Assembly (NCBI GenBank): GCA_937873495.1
Contig: CALMXZ010000015.1
Location: forward strand, 62,001 to 126,000
Direction of reading: 5' to 3'
DNA length: 64,000 bases
DNA from: an uncultured Trueperaceae bacterium
GTDB lineage: Bacteria > Deinococcota > Deinococci > Deinococcales > Trueperaceae
Shown: piece by piece, positions 15,726 through 23,655 of the stretch
Position numbering within the stretch: the stretch's first letter is position 1
Layout of the letters: every line of letters begins with the position of its first letter
Position numbers and translations under genes: made by a program
The notes under the pieces: generated by a model
Told to the model about the DNA's origin: nothing
The model's input: the letters and a program-made list of their open reading frames with translations, nothing else
Database searches by the model: none

Positions 15726-17257
15726 TCACCGGCGAGCCGTCGTCGCCGGCGCCGCACGGACGTGTCGACCGGCTGGATGACCCGCCCAACGTGGTCGTCA
15801 TCATGGCCGACCAGCTGAAGGCGACGGCCAGCCGCCTCTACTCGCCGACTGGCACGGCCACGCCCGCCCTGGCGCGCCTCGCGGCCGAGGGCGTGCTCTA
15901 CGAGAACGTCGTGACGCCCCACCCCCTGTGCGTGCCCGCCCGTGTGTCCCTCTGGACCGGCCAGTACCCGCACACGCACGGCTCGCGCGACAACCAGACG
16001 CCCATGCCGTCCGGCGCCGCCCACGCGTTCAAGGTGTGGCGCGAGGCTGGCTTCACCACGGCTCTCATCGGCAAGGACCACTGCTTCCAGTCGCCGGAGG
16101 ACCAGGCGCTCTTCGACGTGTGGTGTGAGATCGGCCACGAGGGCCTGCCGGAGGGGCGCCCGGCGCGGGGCATGCCGTGGTTCCGCCCGGAAGAAGGGGT
16201 GCGCGCCGCGCACGCCGTGCGGCGCGCCATGCCGCGCCAGGCGCCCGCCGTGGCGTACGCCGTCACAGACCACCCGCTCGAGGACTACTCGACCGGCCTC
16301 GTCGCCGGCCAGGCGGCGCGCTACCTGGAGGAACGCGCGGGCCGGCCGGAGCCCTTCGCCCTCTGGGTGTCGTTCCCGGACCCGCACACGCCGTACGAGG
16401 TGCCACGCGCCTACTTCGAGGCGGCTGCGGCGGAGGGCGCCGAGCTACCGTCCGCCGAGCCGCCCGCCATGCCGGGGGCGCCGGAACGCACGCGCGTGCT
16501 GCGCCGGCTCCTCGACGTGTCCGGCGCGCCGGAGGAGGACCAGGAGCGCCTGCTCCTCACGTACCGGGCCATGACGCGCTTCGTCGACGACGGCGTCGGC
16601 GCCGTCCTGGACGCGCTCGAGCGCACGGGGCTGCGCGAACGCACCATCGTCGTGTTCCTCTCCGACCACGGCGACTTCGCGCTCGAGCACGGCATGGCAC
16701 GCAAGGGCGGCGCCTTCTACGACTGCCTGACGCGCGTGCCGCTCGTCGTGTCGTGGCGGGGCGCGTGCCCGGCCGGCGTGGTCGACCGTTCCATGGTCAA
16801 CCTCGTCGACGTCGCGCCGACGCTCCTCACCCTCCAGGGTCTCCCCGTGCCGCCACGTATGCAGGGCGCGCCGCTCCCGACGCTGACGTCGGCCGCGCCG
16901 CGCGCCGCCGCCTTCTCCGAGTACGGGGCGGGCGGGCCCGCCTTCACCCTCGCCGATCTTGAGGAGGTGGGGAGGACCGTCGGCGCCACCCATGGCCTGG
17001 AGGCCGTGAAAGCGAGCCTGGAGCGGCGCGAGGCGGAGGGCGCGCGGCGCATGGTCCGCACGGCGCGCTGGAAGTACGTCACCGACCCGCTCGGCGACCT
17101 CGACGAGCTGTACGACCTCGACGCCGATCCGCCGGAACACCGCAACCTCGCGGGGGAGGCGGGCTACGAACCCGTGGTCCGCGAGCTTAGGGACCTGCTC
17201 GCCGGCTGGGAGGACGCGACGGGCTTTCAGGGCGCTTCGGGCGGGCCGGCCGGCTGA
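15722..17257 (+). CDS. type I sulfatase (formylglycine-dependent)
   Basis: About 511 residues, starting from the TTG at 15722 that overlaps the ATPase stop (TTGA); a GTG at about 15790 is an alternative. NVVVIMADQLKATASRL supplies the first calcium-binding Asp. LCVPARVSLWTGQYPHTHG contains the C-x-P-x-R signature; Cys70 must be turned into formylglycine, most likely by the FGE at 3334. The C-terminal metal site is FLSDHGDFALEHGMARKGG, and RWKYVTDPLGDLDELYDLDADP is the usual end of the fold. No signal peptide is visible, so it should act in the cytoplasm on an imported sulfate ester. It is the last gene tightly coupled to the Opp transporter, which suggests that the transporter imports its substrate. 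Confidence 0.92.
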   Translation: MITGEPSSPAPHGRVDRLDDPPNVVVIMADQLKATASRLYSPTGTATPALARLAAEGVLYENVVTPHPLCVPARVSLWTGQYPHTHGSRDNQTPMPSGAAHAFKVWREAGFTTALIGKDHCFQSPEDQALFDVWCEIGHEGLPEGRPARGMPWFRPEEGVRAAHAVRRAMPRQAPAVAYAVTDHPLEDYSTGLVAGQAARYLEERAGRPEPFALWVSFPDPHTPYEVPRAYFEAAAAEGAELPSAEPPAMPGAPERTRVLRRLLDVSGAPEEDQERLLLTYRAMTRFVDDGVGAVLDALERTGLRERTIVVFLSDHGDFALEHGMARKGGAFYDCLTRVPLVVSWRGACPAGVVDRSMVNLVDVAPTLLTLQGLPVPPRMQGAPLPTLTSAAPRAAAFSEYGAGGPAFTLADLEEVGRTVGATHGLEAVKASLERREAEGARRMVRTARWKYVTDPLGDLDELYDLDADPPEHRNLAGEAGYEPVVRELRDLLAGWEDATGFQGASGGPAG

Positions 17258-17406
17258 TCCGACCCCCGCGCGGTCCGTTCGCTAGCGGCGACGGCACCAA
17301 CGCGGCCCCCCCGGCGGCGGGTACGGCACCCGACGCCAGTGCCAAGGTAGATGACGGCTCCACGGCGCCGGCGATGAAGCGGGCGCAGGAAGGAAGGGCA
17401 AGTAAC

Positions 17407-17835
17407 GTGAACTACGTCTTCAAGACCTCCACCCCCAAGCGTTACCGCTTCCCGACCCACACCAACCTCCTGGTGATGGACCGGGCCGAGGCGGCGACGA
17501 GCGAGAGCTTCATCAGCGTGATGGAGCCGGGCGAGGCGCCGCCCCTGCACAAGCACGACGACACCGAGCAGGTCTTCTACGTCCTGGAGGGCGAGGGTCG
17601 CCTCGAGATCGGGCCGGAGGCGCGCTTCGTGGCCGACCTCGTGCCGGGCGACCTCGTGCGCATCCCGCCGGCTACCCTGCACCGCGTGCACTGCACGTCC
17701 GACGTGCCGCTCGCCTACCTCGTCGTCGACTGCTTCCCGGGCGGGCGGCCCACGGCCGAGCCGACATGGGACTCGCACGTCGCGACGGTCTGCCATGAGA
17801 ACGGCTGGGACATGTCCGAAGTAGTGGAGGGCTGA
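17407..17835 (+). CDS. single-domain cupin
   Basis: A 142-residue cupin. The GTG at 17407 is preferred (AAGGAAGGGC about 10 bases before it); an in-frame ATG at 17374 lacks a ribosome site. Cupin motif 1 is PPLHKHDDTEQVFYVLEGEG, with two His and a Glu for a metal; motif 2 is IPPATLHRVHCTSD with the third His. Stand-alone cupins of this kind are often sugar isomerases, lyases or metal-dependent oxygenases; function cannot be assigned. It stands between two sulfatase genes, 149 bases after the first and 34 bases before the MATE-like gene, so a role in the sugar pathway is likely. Confidence 0.85.
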   Translation: MNYVFKTSTPKRYRFPTHTNLLVMDRAEAATSESFISVMEPGEAPPLHKHDDTEQVFYVLEGEGRLEIGPEARFVADLVPGDLVRIPPATLHRVHCTSDVPLAYLVVDCFPGGRPTAEPTWDSHVATVCHENGWDMSEVVEG

Positions 17836-17869
17836 GCCGCCTGGCCCACGAGGCAGACGCTCCACGCGC

Positions 17870-19198
17870 GTGAGCACCGCAGAGGCAGCCTCACCCCTCA
17901 CCTCGAAGACCGTCGTCGGCACGTGGCTGCCGCTGGCGCTCAGTTGGATCATCATGACGTCGGAGCTCGTCATCGCGGCCGCGTTCGTGGCGCGTATGGC
18001 GAGCCCGGAACTCAACCTGGCGGCCTGGGGCATCGTCTTCGCCATCTCCGTGACCATCCAGGCCACGGCCCAGACGCTGCTCCCGACCGGCGCCGCCCTC
18101 GCCTCCGACGCGCCCGCCTACGCGCGGCTGCGAACCTACGCCATGCGCCTCCTCCTCGCGCTGACCGGCGTGCAGCTCCTCGTGGCGCTGACGCCGCTGT
18201 ACGACCTCGTGATGCGTGGCATCGGCGCGCAGAGGGAGATCGTCGACATCGCGCGCCTCGGCGTGCTGCTGATGGTGCCGTACGCCTTCGGGACCGGCTT
18301 CCGGCGCTTCCAGCAGGGCGTGCTCATCCGCTACGGCGACGCGCGGGTGGTCGTGTGGGGCTCTGTGCTGCGGATCGCCTGCCTCACGCTCGTCCTGACC
18401 GTCTCCGCCGTCACCGGCGCCGTGTCGGGCGTCGTGGCGGCGTCCGCCGCCGTCATCACCGGCGTCCTCGCCGAGGCGGCCTTCACGCAGGTGAAGGTCG
18501 TGCCCGTGCTGGCGGGCCCGCTGCAGCGCCAGGCCGTCGGCGCGGCCATGACGTTCGGGCGCTTCGCCAGGTTCGTCTGGCCGCTCATGGTCATGACGGT
18601 CCTCACGATGCTCGTGCAGTCGTTCGTGTCCGTGGCCCTCGCGCGCCTGCCGCTCTCGCTCGAGTCGCTGGCCGTGTGGCCCGTGCTGTGGGGCTTCCTG
18701 ATGCTCTGGCAGAGCCCCGGCATGGCGTTCACCGAGGTCGTCATCAGCCTCGTGCGCCGGCCTGGCGCCGCCCCGCTGCTCCGTCGGTTCACTCTGTGGG
18801 CGGCCGGTGGGTTCACGCTCGCGTTGCTGGCCGTCGCCGCGACGCCCCTCGCGCGCGTCTGGTTCACGACCGTCTCCGGCCTGCAACCGGAGCTGGCGGA
18901 GCTGGCCGGGCACGCCCTCTGGTTCGGCTCGCTCCTGCCGGCCCTGCGCATCCTCATCAGCTGGTACCAGGGAGTCATCATGTACAGCGAGCAGACGCGC
19001 TCCATCATGGAGTCCATCCTCGTCTTCCTGGCCGTCGGCGTGGCCGGCCTGTACCTCGGCGGCACCTTCACGAGCGTCGCCGGGATCTACGTCGGCATCG
19101 TGGCGTTCTCGCTTGCTTTCGCCGCCCAGGCGCTCTGGCTCCGCCACCGCAGCCTGCCCCTCGTGCGCGCGGCGCTGAGGCGGGGGGCGGTGCGGTGA
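17870..19198 (+). CDS. MATE-like (MOP superfamily) multi-pass membrane transporter
   Basis: A 442-residue protein, GTG start, with about 12 hydrophobic membrane segments and almost no soluble domains. The two six-helix halves and the stretch YAFGTGFRRFQQGVLIRYGD between helices resemble MOP-superfamily exporters (MATE, flippases). These use an ion gradient to export small molecules or flip lipid-linked sugars. No substrate can be named. It lies between a cupin and a sulfatase and overlaps the latter by four bases (GTGA), so it belongs to the same operon. It may export a toxic by-product or sulfate-bearing product; that is inference. Confidence 0.7.
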   Translation: MSTAEAASPLTSKTVVGTWLPLALSWIIMTSELVIAAAFVARMASPELNLAAWGIVFAISVTIQATAQTLLPTGAALASDAPAYARLRTYAMRLLLALTGVQLLVALTPLYDLVMRGIGAQREIVDIARLGVLLMVPYAFGTGFRRFQQGVLIRYGDARVVVWGSVLRIACLTLVLTVSAVTGAVSGVVAASAAVITGVLAEAAFTQVKVVPVLAGPLQRQAVGAAMTFGRFARFVWPLMVMTVLTMLVQSFVSVALARLPLSLESLAVWPVLWGFLMLWQSPGMAFTEVVISLVRRPGAAPLLRRFTLWAAGGFTLALLAVAATPLARVWFTTVSGLQPELAELAGHALWFGSLLPALRILISWYQGVIMYSEQTRSIMESILVFLAVGVAGLYLGGTFTSVAGIYVGIVAFSLAFAAQALWLRHRSLPLVRAALRRGAVR

Positions 19199-20595
19199 GG
19201 GGCTCCCGCCCCAACCTCCTCCTCGTCATCACGGACCAGCAGCGCGCCGACACGGTGACGCCCGGCGGCCCGTGCCTGACGCCCAACCTCCAGCGCCTGG
19301 CCGCGGAGGGCGCGCGCTTCGAGCGCTGCTACGCCGCGAACCCCATCTGCTCGCCTTCGCGCGCGAGCCTCTTCACCGGCCACCTGCCCCACAGCCACGG
19401 GGTGACGGACGTCACGCACGCCGTGCCCGCCCCTGAGGCCGACCTGCGCCCCGGCATGCCGTTCTGGTCGCGCGAGCTGGCACGCGCCGGGTATCGCACC
19501 GGTTACTTCGGCAAATGGCACGTGGAGCGCACCGACCGCCTCGAGGAGTACGGGTTCGGCGAGTACGAGACTGAGCTGCGGCTCGTCGGGGTCCAGGAGC
19601 ACCGCGGCGAGCTGGCGCGCTCCCTGAAGGTCTCCCGGCCCGGCTACCGCGACCTCCTCATCGCCGGCGTTACCGAGGCGCCGGCCGACCAGACGCACGA
19701 GCACGCGCTCGTCACGAAGGGCGTCGAGTTCATCGAGCGCGCCGTGCCGGGCGAGCCTTGGGCGCTCGTCGTGAGCACCGAGGCGCCGCACGACCCGTAC
19801 ATCGCGCCGCGCGAGTACTTCGAGCGCTACGACCCGGCCGCCATCCCCGAGCCGGCGAGCTTCGCTGACCCCATGACGGACAAGCCCGTCATCTACCGCC
19901 GCATCCGCGAGGCGTGGCGCGACCTGGCGTGGGACGACTACGCCTTCGCCACCGCCTGCTACTTAGGCCTATGCAGCATGCTCGACGACCAGGTCGGCCG
20001 CCTCCTCGCCGCCCTCGAGGCGACTGGCCAGGCGGACGACACGCTCGTCGTCTTCACGTCCGACCACGGCGACTACCTGGGCGCGCACGGCCTGCTCCTC
20101 AAGGGCGTGCCGGCCTTCGAGGAGGCGTACCGCGTGCCCCTCGTCATGCGTGGGCCGGGCGTCGCGCCCGGCGTGAGGGTCCCGGGCCCCGTCAGCCTCC
20201 TCGACCTGCCGCGCACGCTCGTGCGGCTGCTCCTCGGCGAGGAGTTCGACTGTCAGGGTGGGGAGTTGACGGGGTACCTGGTGGGGGAGGGTCCGGGCGT
20301 GCCCGGAGTGGCGTTCGCCGAGTTCCATGGCCAGCGCTTCCGGTACACGCAGCGCGTCCTGTGGCGCGGCGACTGGAAGTACGTCATGAACGGCTTCGAT
20401 CAGGACGAGCTCTACGACCTGGCGAGCGACCCGCACGAACTGCGCAACCTGGCCACGGACCCCGAGCACGCGCCCGTACTGGAGGACATGGCGCGGCGCA
20501 TGTGGCGCCGGGTGAAGGACACCGGCGACGAGACGCTTGCCCAGGCGCACTACGGCATGTTCCGTTTCCTGCCGGTGGGGCCGGACGCGGGGTAG
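19195..20595 (+). CDS. type I sulfatase (formylglycine-dependent), second copy
   Basis: A 466-residue sulfatase starting from the GTG that overlaps the previous stop; the frame is open far upstream but that part is a shadow of the transporter gene. RPNLLLVITDQQRADTVTP gives the first metal ligands. ANPICSPSRASLFTGHLPHS carries C-x-P-x-R with Cys52 as the formylglycine site. TGYFGKWHVE, FTSDHGDYLGAHGLLLKG and RGDWKYVMNGFDQDELYDLA follow in the usual order. No signal peptide, so cytoplasmic. It is only distantly like the first sulfatase, suggesting a different sulfate position or sugar. It should also depend on the FGE at 3334. Confidence 0.92.
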   Translation: MRGSRPNLLLVITDQQRADTVTPGGPCLTPNLQRLAAEGARFERCYAANPICSPSRASLFTGHLPHSHGVTDVTHAVPAPEADLRPGMPFWSRELARAGYRTGYFGKWHVERTDRLEEYGFGEYETELRLVGVQEHRGELARSLKVSRPGYRDLLIAGVTEAPADQTHEHALVTKGVEFIERAVPGEPWALVVSTEAPHDPYIAPREYFERYDPAAIPEPASFADPMTDKPVIYRRIREAWRDLAWDDYAFATACYLGLCSMLDDQVGRLLAALEATGQADDTLVVFTSDHGDYLGAHGLLLKGVPAFEEAYRVPLVMRGPGVAPGVRVPGPVSLLDLPRTLVRLLLGEEFDCQGGELTGYLVGEGPGVPGVAFAEFHGQRFRYTQRVLWRGDWKYVMNGFDQDELYDLASDPHELRNLATDPEHAPVLEDMARRMWRRVKDTGDETLAQAHYGMFRFLPVGPDAG

Positions 20596-20782
20596 TCGCG
20601 TCGCGGCGTCGACCGCTGGCGATGAACCGCCAGGTCATGAGCGTTAGACGCGCGTGAGCGTCGCGCGGCGCTTCACACGCCCACCTCACGCCTCACAACT
20701 CCTGAGGGCGCACACTGCGGTCGCGTCGCCGGGGCGCCGCCATAGGGGTCGCGCCGAGGCGGTGATGCAGGAGGAGGAAGCC

Positions 20783-21004
20783 ATGAACCTCAACTGGGAT
20801 ACCGTCCGCGGGAACTGGAAGCAGGTCAAGGGCGAAGCCAAGCGCCAGTGGGGCAAGCTGACTGACGACGACATGATGCAGCTCGAAGGCAGCCGCGAGA
20901 AGCTCGTCGGGAAGATCCAGGAGCGTTACGGCCTCACGAAAGAGGCGGCCGAGCACCAGGTGGAGGACTGGGCGCGCAAGCTGCCCGAGGTTCCTCGCGC
21001 CTGA
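20783..21004 (+). CDS. CsbD-family stress protein
   Basis: A 73-residue CsbD-like protein with AGGAGGAAG before the ATG at 20783. MNLNWDTVRGNWKQVKGEAK and WGKLTDDDMMQLEGSREKLV are near-consensus for the family, and the Lys/Gln/Glu-rich helix pattern continues to the end. CsbD proteins accumulate in general stress; their molecular role is unknown. It is followed 84 bases later by chaB, another small stress-linked gene. Confidence 0.92.
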   Translation: MNLNWDTVRGNWKQVKGEAKRQWGKLTDDDMMQLEGSREKLVGKIQERYGLTKEAAEHQVEDWARKLPEVPRA

Positions 21005-21088
21005 AGGCGATCGGTGAGCCTACTTGGGGTGCGCGCTGCCCACGAAGCGCGCACCCCGCATTCCGCGGAAGCGCAGGAGGTCTACACC

Positions 21089-21337
21089 ATGCCGTACGAC
21101 ACCCTCAAGGAACTGCCAGAGTCGGTCCGCCACGTCCTGCCCAAGCATGCGCAGGAGATTTACCAGTCCGCCTTCAACAGCGCCTGGGAGCAGTACGACA
21201 AGCCCAGCGAGCGGCGCGGCGGATCCTCGCGCGAGGAGACCGCCCACGCCGTGGCATGGGCGGCCGTCAAGAAGACCTACGAGAAGGGGTCTGATGACAA
21301 GTGGCACAAGAAGGAAGAGGTCGGGGCAGGCAGGTGA
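21089..21337 (+). CDS. chaB: ChaB-family protein
   Basis: An 82-residue protein; the ATG at 21089 has GCAGGAGG eight bases before it, so the open frame upstream to 21014 is not used. MPYDTLKELPESVRHVLPKH and AQEIYQSAFNSAWEQYD are the family's signature, followed by ETAHAVAWAAVKKTYEK. ChaB was named as a regulator of the cation antiporter ChaA, but in most genomes it stands apart from chaA, as here. It pairs with csbD as a small stress module and is convergent with the rraA-like gene. Confidence 0.92.
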   Translation: MPYDTLKELPESVRHVLPKHAQEIYQSAFNSAWEQYDKPSERRGGSSREETAHAVAWAAVKKTYEKGSDDKWHKKEEVGAGR

Positions 21338-21422
21338 GTGACGCCGGCTCAGCGCGCTGGCCGGTCAAGGCTGCGGCGGCGACTTCAGCTGGGCCGCGGC
21401 CGGGTGAACGCCCAGTCCGGTC

Positions 21423-22154
21423 CTACGAAGACTCGCGCTGTCCCCGCGCAAACTCCTCATAGGCCGCCCGCGTAGCGGCGTTCATCGGGTAGGTCCCCTT
21501 GATGGGCGCGCCTGCCAGGATGCGCTGCTCGATGAACGCCTCCTCGCGCTCCTTCACCCAGGCCGCCTCCCCGACGTCCTTGGCGATGTGGCGCGGGATG
21601 ACGATGACGCTCTCGGCGTCGCCCACCACGACGTCGCCGGGGCGCACCTGCACGCCCCCGCACGTGATGGTCACGTCGAGGTCCTCGGGGTGATGGGCGA
21701 CGAGATTCGTGTTGGCGTTGGCGCCGCTCGAGTAGCTCGGCATGCTCAAGCCGGCGATGAACGGCTGGTCGCGGAAGGGTCCGTCGCTCACGAGGCCTGC
21801 CGCGCCGCGCGCCTGCATGCGCGCCACGAGCATGCCGCCCATGGTGCCGCACGACTGCTCCTCGCGCGCCTCGATCATGAGCACCTCGTCCGGCATGATC
21901 TCGTCGGCGATGCGCCGCTGCGGGTTCGTGTCGAGCTTCCAGAGCTCCAGCGTGTCGAGGTCCTCGCGGCTGGCGACGTAGCGTAGGGTGCGCGCGACGC
22001 CGACCATCGTGCCGCGTTCCGGGTTGAGGCGGCTGGCGCGCCTGACGACGCGGTTGCGGTAGCCGTGGATGTAGAGCAGCGTGGCGAGCGTCGCCGTGCT
22101 CGTCTCGCGCAGGCGTTGCGCGAGCTCAGGGGTGAGGGGAGAGGTGTCAGTCAC
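21423..22154 (-). CDS. RraA-family protein (HMG/CHA aldolase or demethylmenaquinone methyltransferase-like)
   Basis: A 243-residue protein started at the GTG at 22154, with GCGGAGG upstream; the start overlaps the SnoaL-like gene. The RraA fold is seen in RGTMVGVARTLRYV, DEVLMIEAREEQSCGTMGGM, AARG-type segment ARGAAGLVSDGPFRDQPFI with the Arg/Asp metal-pyruvate site, and VRPGDVVVGDAESVIVIPR. Members include 4-hydroxy-4-methyl-2-oxoglutarate aldolases and inhibitors of RNase E. In a catabolic region with GntR control a Class II pyruvate aldolase or oxaloacetate decarboxylase role is more likely than RNase regulation. It is the last gene of a three-gene overlapping operon. Confidence 0.8.
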   Translation of the reverse strand: MTDTSPLTPELAQRLRETSTATLATLLYIHGYRNRVVRRASRLNPERGTMVGVARTLRYVASREDLDTLELWKLDTNPQRRIADEIMPDEVLMIEAREEQSCGTMGGMLVARMQARGAAGLVSDGPFRDQPFIAGLSMPSYSSGANANTNLVAHHPEDLDVTITCGGVQVRPGDVVVGDAESVIVIPRHIAKDVGEAAWVKEREEAFIEQRILAGAPIKGTYPMNAATRAAYEEFARGQRESS

Positions 22155-22650
22155 GCTTGGCCTCCGCTTGCAGGGCGGCCGCACGCCGCGCCTGGGTGGC
22201 GGCGGACAGCGCGGGCAGGGTGAGCGGGTAGCCGGCGCCCGCGTAGTCGAAGCCTTCCAGCTCGTTGGCCGCGCGCCGCTGGTCGCGGGGCGAGGCGTAG
22301 TGCGCCCAGATGGCGTTTATCTTGCCGTGCTCGTCGAACTCGTACCATTCCGAGCCGCGGATGTGCTCGCCGGCGCGGGGCTTCCAGTGCGTCCATTCGA
22401 CGCAGATCTGCTCCCCGTCGCACACCATGCGGTCGATGGTCCACTGCGAGCCGAGGCGCGAGACGAAGCCGATCCAGAGGTCCTCGATGGCGCGCCGACC
22501 GCGGTACGGGCTGCCCGCCTCTGGCGGGAAGTAGTGCATGCAGTCCTCGGCGAGGTACCGGGCGAACAGCTCGCGGCTGGCCGAGTTGCACGCCTCGAAG
22601 TAGCCCGTCACTGCGTCCATCATGTGCTTGCGCTTGCTCTCGTCGATCAC
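22147..22650 (-). CDS. SnoaL-like (NTF2 fold) protein
   Basis: A 167-residue protein from the GTG at 22650 (AAGGAGGAGAAGC just upstream), overlapping the GntR stop by four bases. VTGYFEACNSASRELFARYL, FPPEAGSPYRGRRAIEDLWI and WTHWKPRAGEHIRGSEWYEF follow the SnoaL/NTF2 cone fold, with the usual His and Asp lining the pocket (DCMHYF). These proteins act as isomerases, cyclases or hydrolases on small ligands, or only bind them. Sandwiched between a GntR regulator and an RraA-type aldolase, it probably handles an intermediate of the same pathway. The substrate is unknown. Confidence 0.78.
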   Translation of the reverse strand: MIDESKRKHMMDAVTGYFEACNSASRELFARYLAEDCMHYFPPEAGSPYRGRRAIEDLWIGFVSRLGSQWTIDRMVCDGEQICVEWTHWKPRAGEHIRGSEWYEFDEHGKINAIWAHYASPRDQRRAANELEGFDYAGAGYPLTLPALSAATQARRAAALQAEAKRD

Positions 22651-23441
22651 GCTTCTCCTCCTTGGTGCTCGTCGGTCGCGTCGCCCAACCACGTCTCGAC
22701 CGCCGCCAGGTGCGCTTCCATCGCCCGCGCCGCGCCGTCCTGGTCGCGTCGCTCGAGCGCTTCGAGGACGGCGGCGTGGCCGTCGACCGCGCGCAGGGCG
22801 GTGCCGGGCAGGCGCGCGCCCTCGCGGCGGACCGCCAGCAGCCGGTCGATGAGCGGCTCCAGGACGAGCTGGAAGAGCGGGTTGCCGCTGGCGGCCGCCA
22901 GGAGCTGATGGAACTCGAGGTCGAGCCAGGCGAACGCCTCGACGGTCGCCTCCGGCGCCGCGCCCGTGGTGGCGAGCGCCCCGTCCAGCTCGGCGGCCGC
23001 GGTCCGGGTGCGGGCGATGTTGTCGTACAGGGCCGCGAGGTCGGCGCTCACCGCGGCCTCGGTCGCGGCGGCCGCGATGCGCGGCTCGATGGCGCGGCGC
23101 AGCTCGAAGAGGTGGGTCAGCGCGATCTGATTGCGCACGAGGTAGAGGCTCAGCGGCCGCGTCACGGCGGCCGGGGCCATGGGTACGACGAAGGCGCCCA
23201 CGCCAGGGCGCACCTCTACGAGGCCACGCTCGGCGAGCGTGCGCAGGGCCTCGCGCACGACGATGCGGCTCACCTGGAGCTGCGCGGCGAGCTCGCGCTC
23301 CGGCAACAGGCGTTCGCCGGCTTGCAGGCGCCCGACCACGATCAGGTCGGCGAGCTGGTCGGCCACCGTGCCTGAGAGCGAGGCGCGGCTGGCGGGCGCC
23401 AGACGGAGTGGCGGTGCGGTGTGCTGGTTGGTGGCGTCCAA
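22647..23441 (-). CDS. GntR-family regulator, FCD (FadR) subfamily
   Basis: A 264-residue regulator with a TTG start at 23441 and GAGGAGG about 10 bases before it. Residues 22-90 hold the winged helix (GTVADQLADLIVVGRLQAGE, LLPERELAAQLQVSRIVVRE, ALRTLAERGLVEVRPGVGAF). The FCD ligand domain follows (about 105-245) with metal-site Asp and His residues (EAFAWLDLEFHQLLAAASGN, RAVDGHAAVLEAL). FCD regulators usually sense organic acids such as hexuronates or lactate. A perfect TGGT-N3-ACCA site overlaps its own -10 region, so autoregulation is likely; the divergent uronate-dehydrogenase-like gene may share that control. Confidence 0.9.
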   Translation of the reverse strand: MDATNQHTAPPLRLAPASRASLSGTVADQLADLIVVGRLQAGERLLPERELAAQLQVSRIVVREALRTLAERGLVEVRPGVGAFVVPMAPAAVTRPLSLYLVRNQIALTHLFELRRAIEPRIAAAATEAAVSADLAALYDNIARTRTAAAELDGALATTGAAPEATVEAFAWLDLEFHQLLAAASGNPLFQLVLEPLIDRLLAVRREGARLPGTALRAVDGHAAVLEALERRDQDGAARAMEAHLAAVETWLGDATDEHQGGEA

Positions 23442-23478
23442 AGCAGTTCGCCTCCTCGGTGGCTCGCCTGTGGTCTTA

Positions 23479-23489
23479 TGGTATGACCA
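23479..23489 (-). promoter_or_regulatory. GntR operator overlapping the -10 box
   Basis: TGGT-ATG-ACCA fits the TGGT-N3-ACCA half-site pair of FadR-type GntR proteins. On the minus strand a TACCAT -10 box lies at 23483-23478, 17 bases from a weak TTATCG at 23506-23501. A second TGGTC at 23471 extends the symmetry. Occupancy would block transcription of the GntR-SnoaL-RraA operon. Confidence 0.5.
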
Positions 23490-23655
23490 GAGTCGGATGA
23501 CGATAACGACGCGCCGTCGTGGGTGTCAAGCCGGACCGAAGTCGTGGTCGGCGGCGGACGGTTGCCGCCCTCGATCGGTCGGTGGGCCGGCGCACGCGGC
23601 GCACGCCCGACGGCGCCGCGTGCGCCGCGGCGCGGACGGAGCGTAAGGAGGGCAG

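Noticed and set aside
17891-19147. A 418-codon minus-strand frame opposite the MATE-like gene
   Set aside because: Highly charged low-complexity translation, a shadow of the hydrophobic membrane protein on the plus strand.
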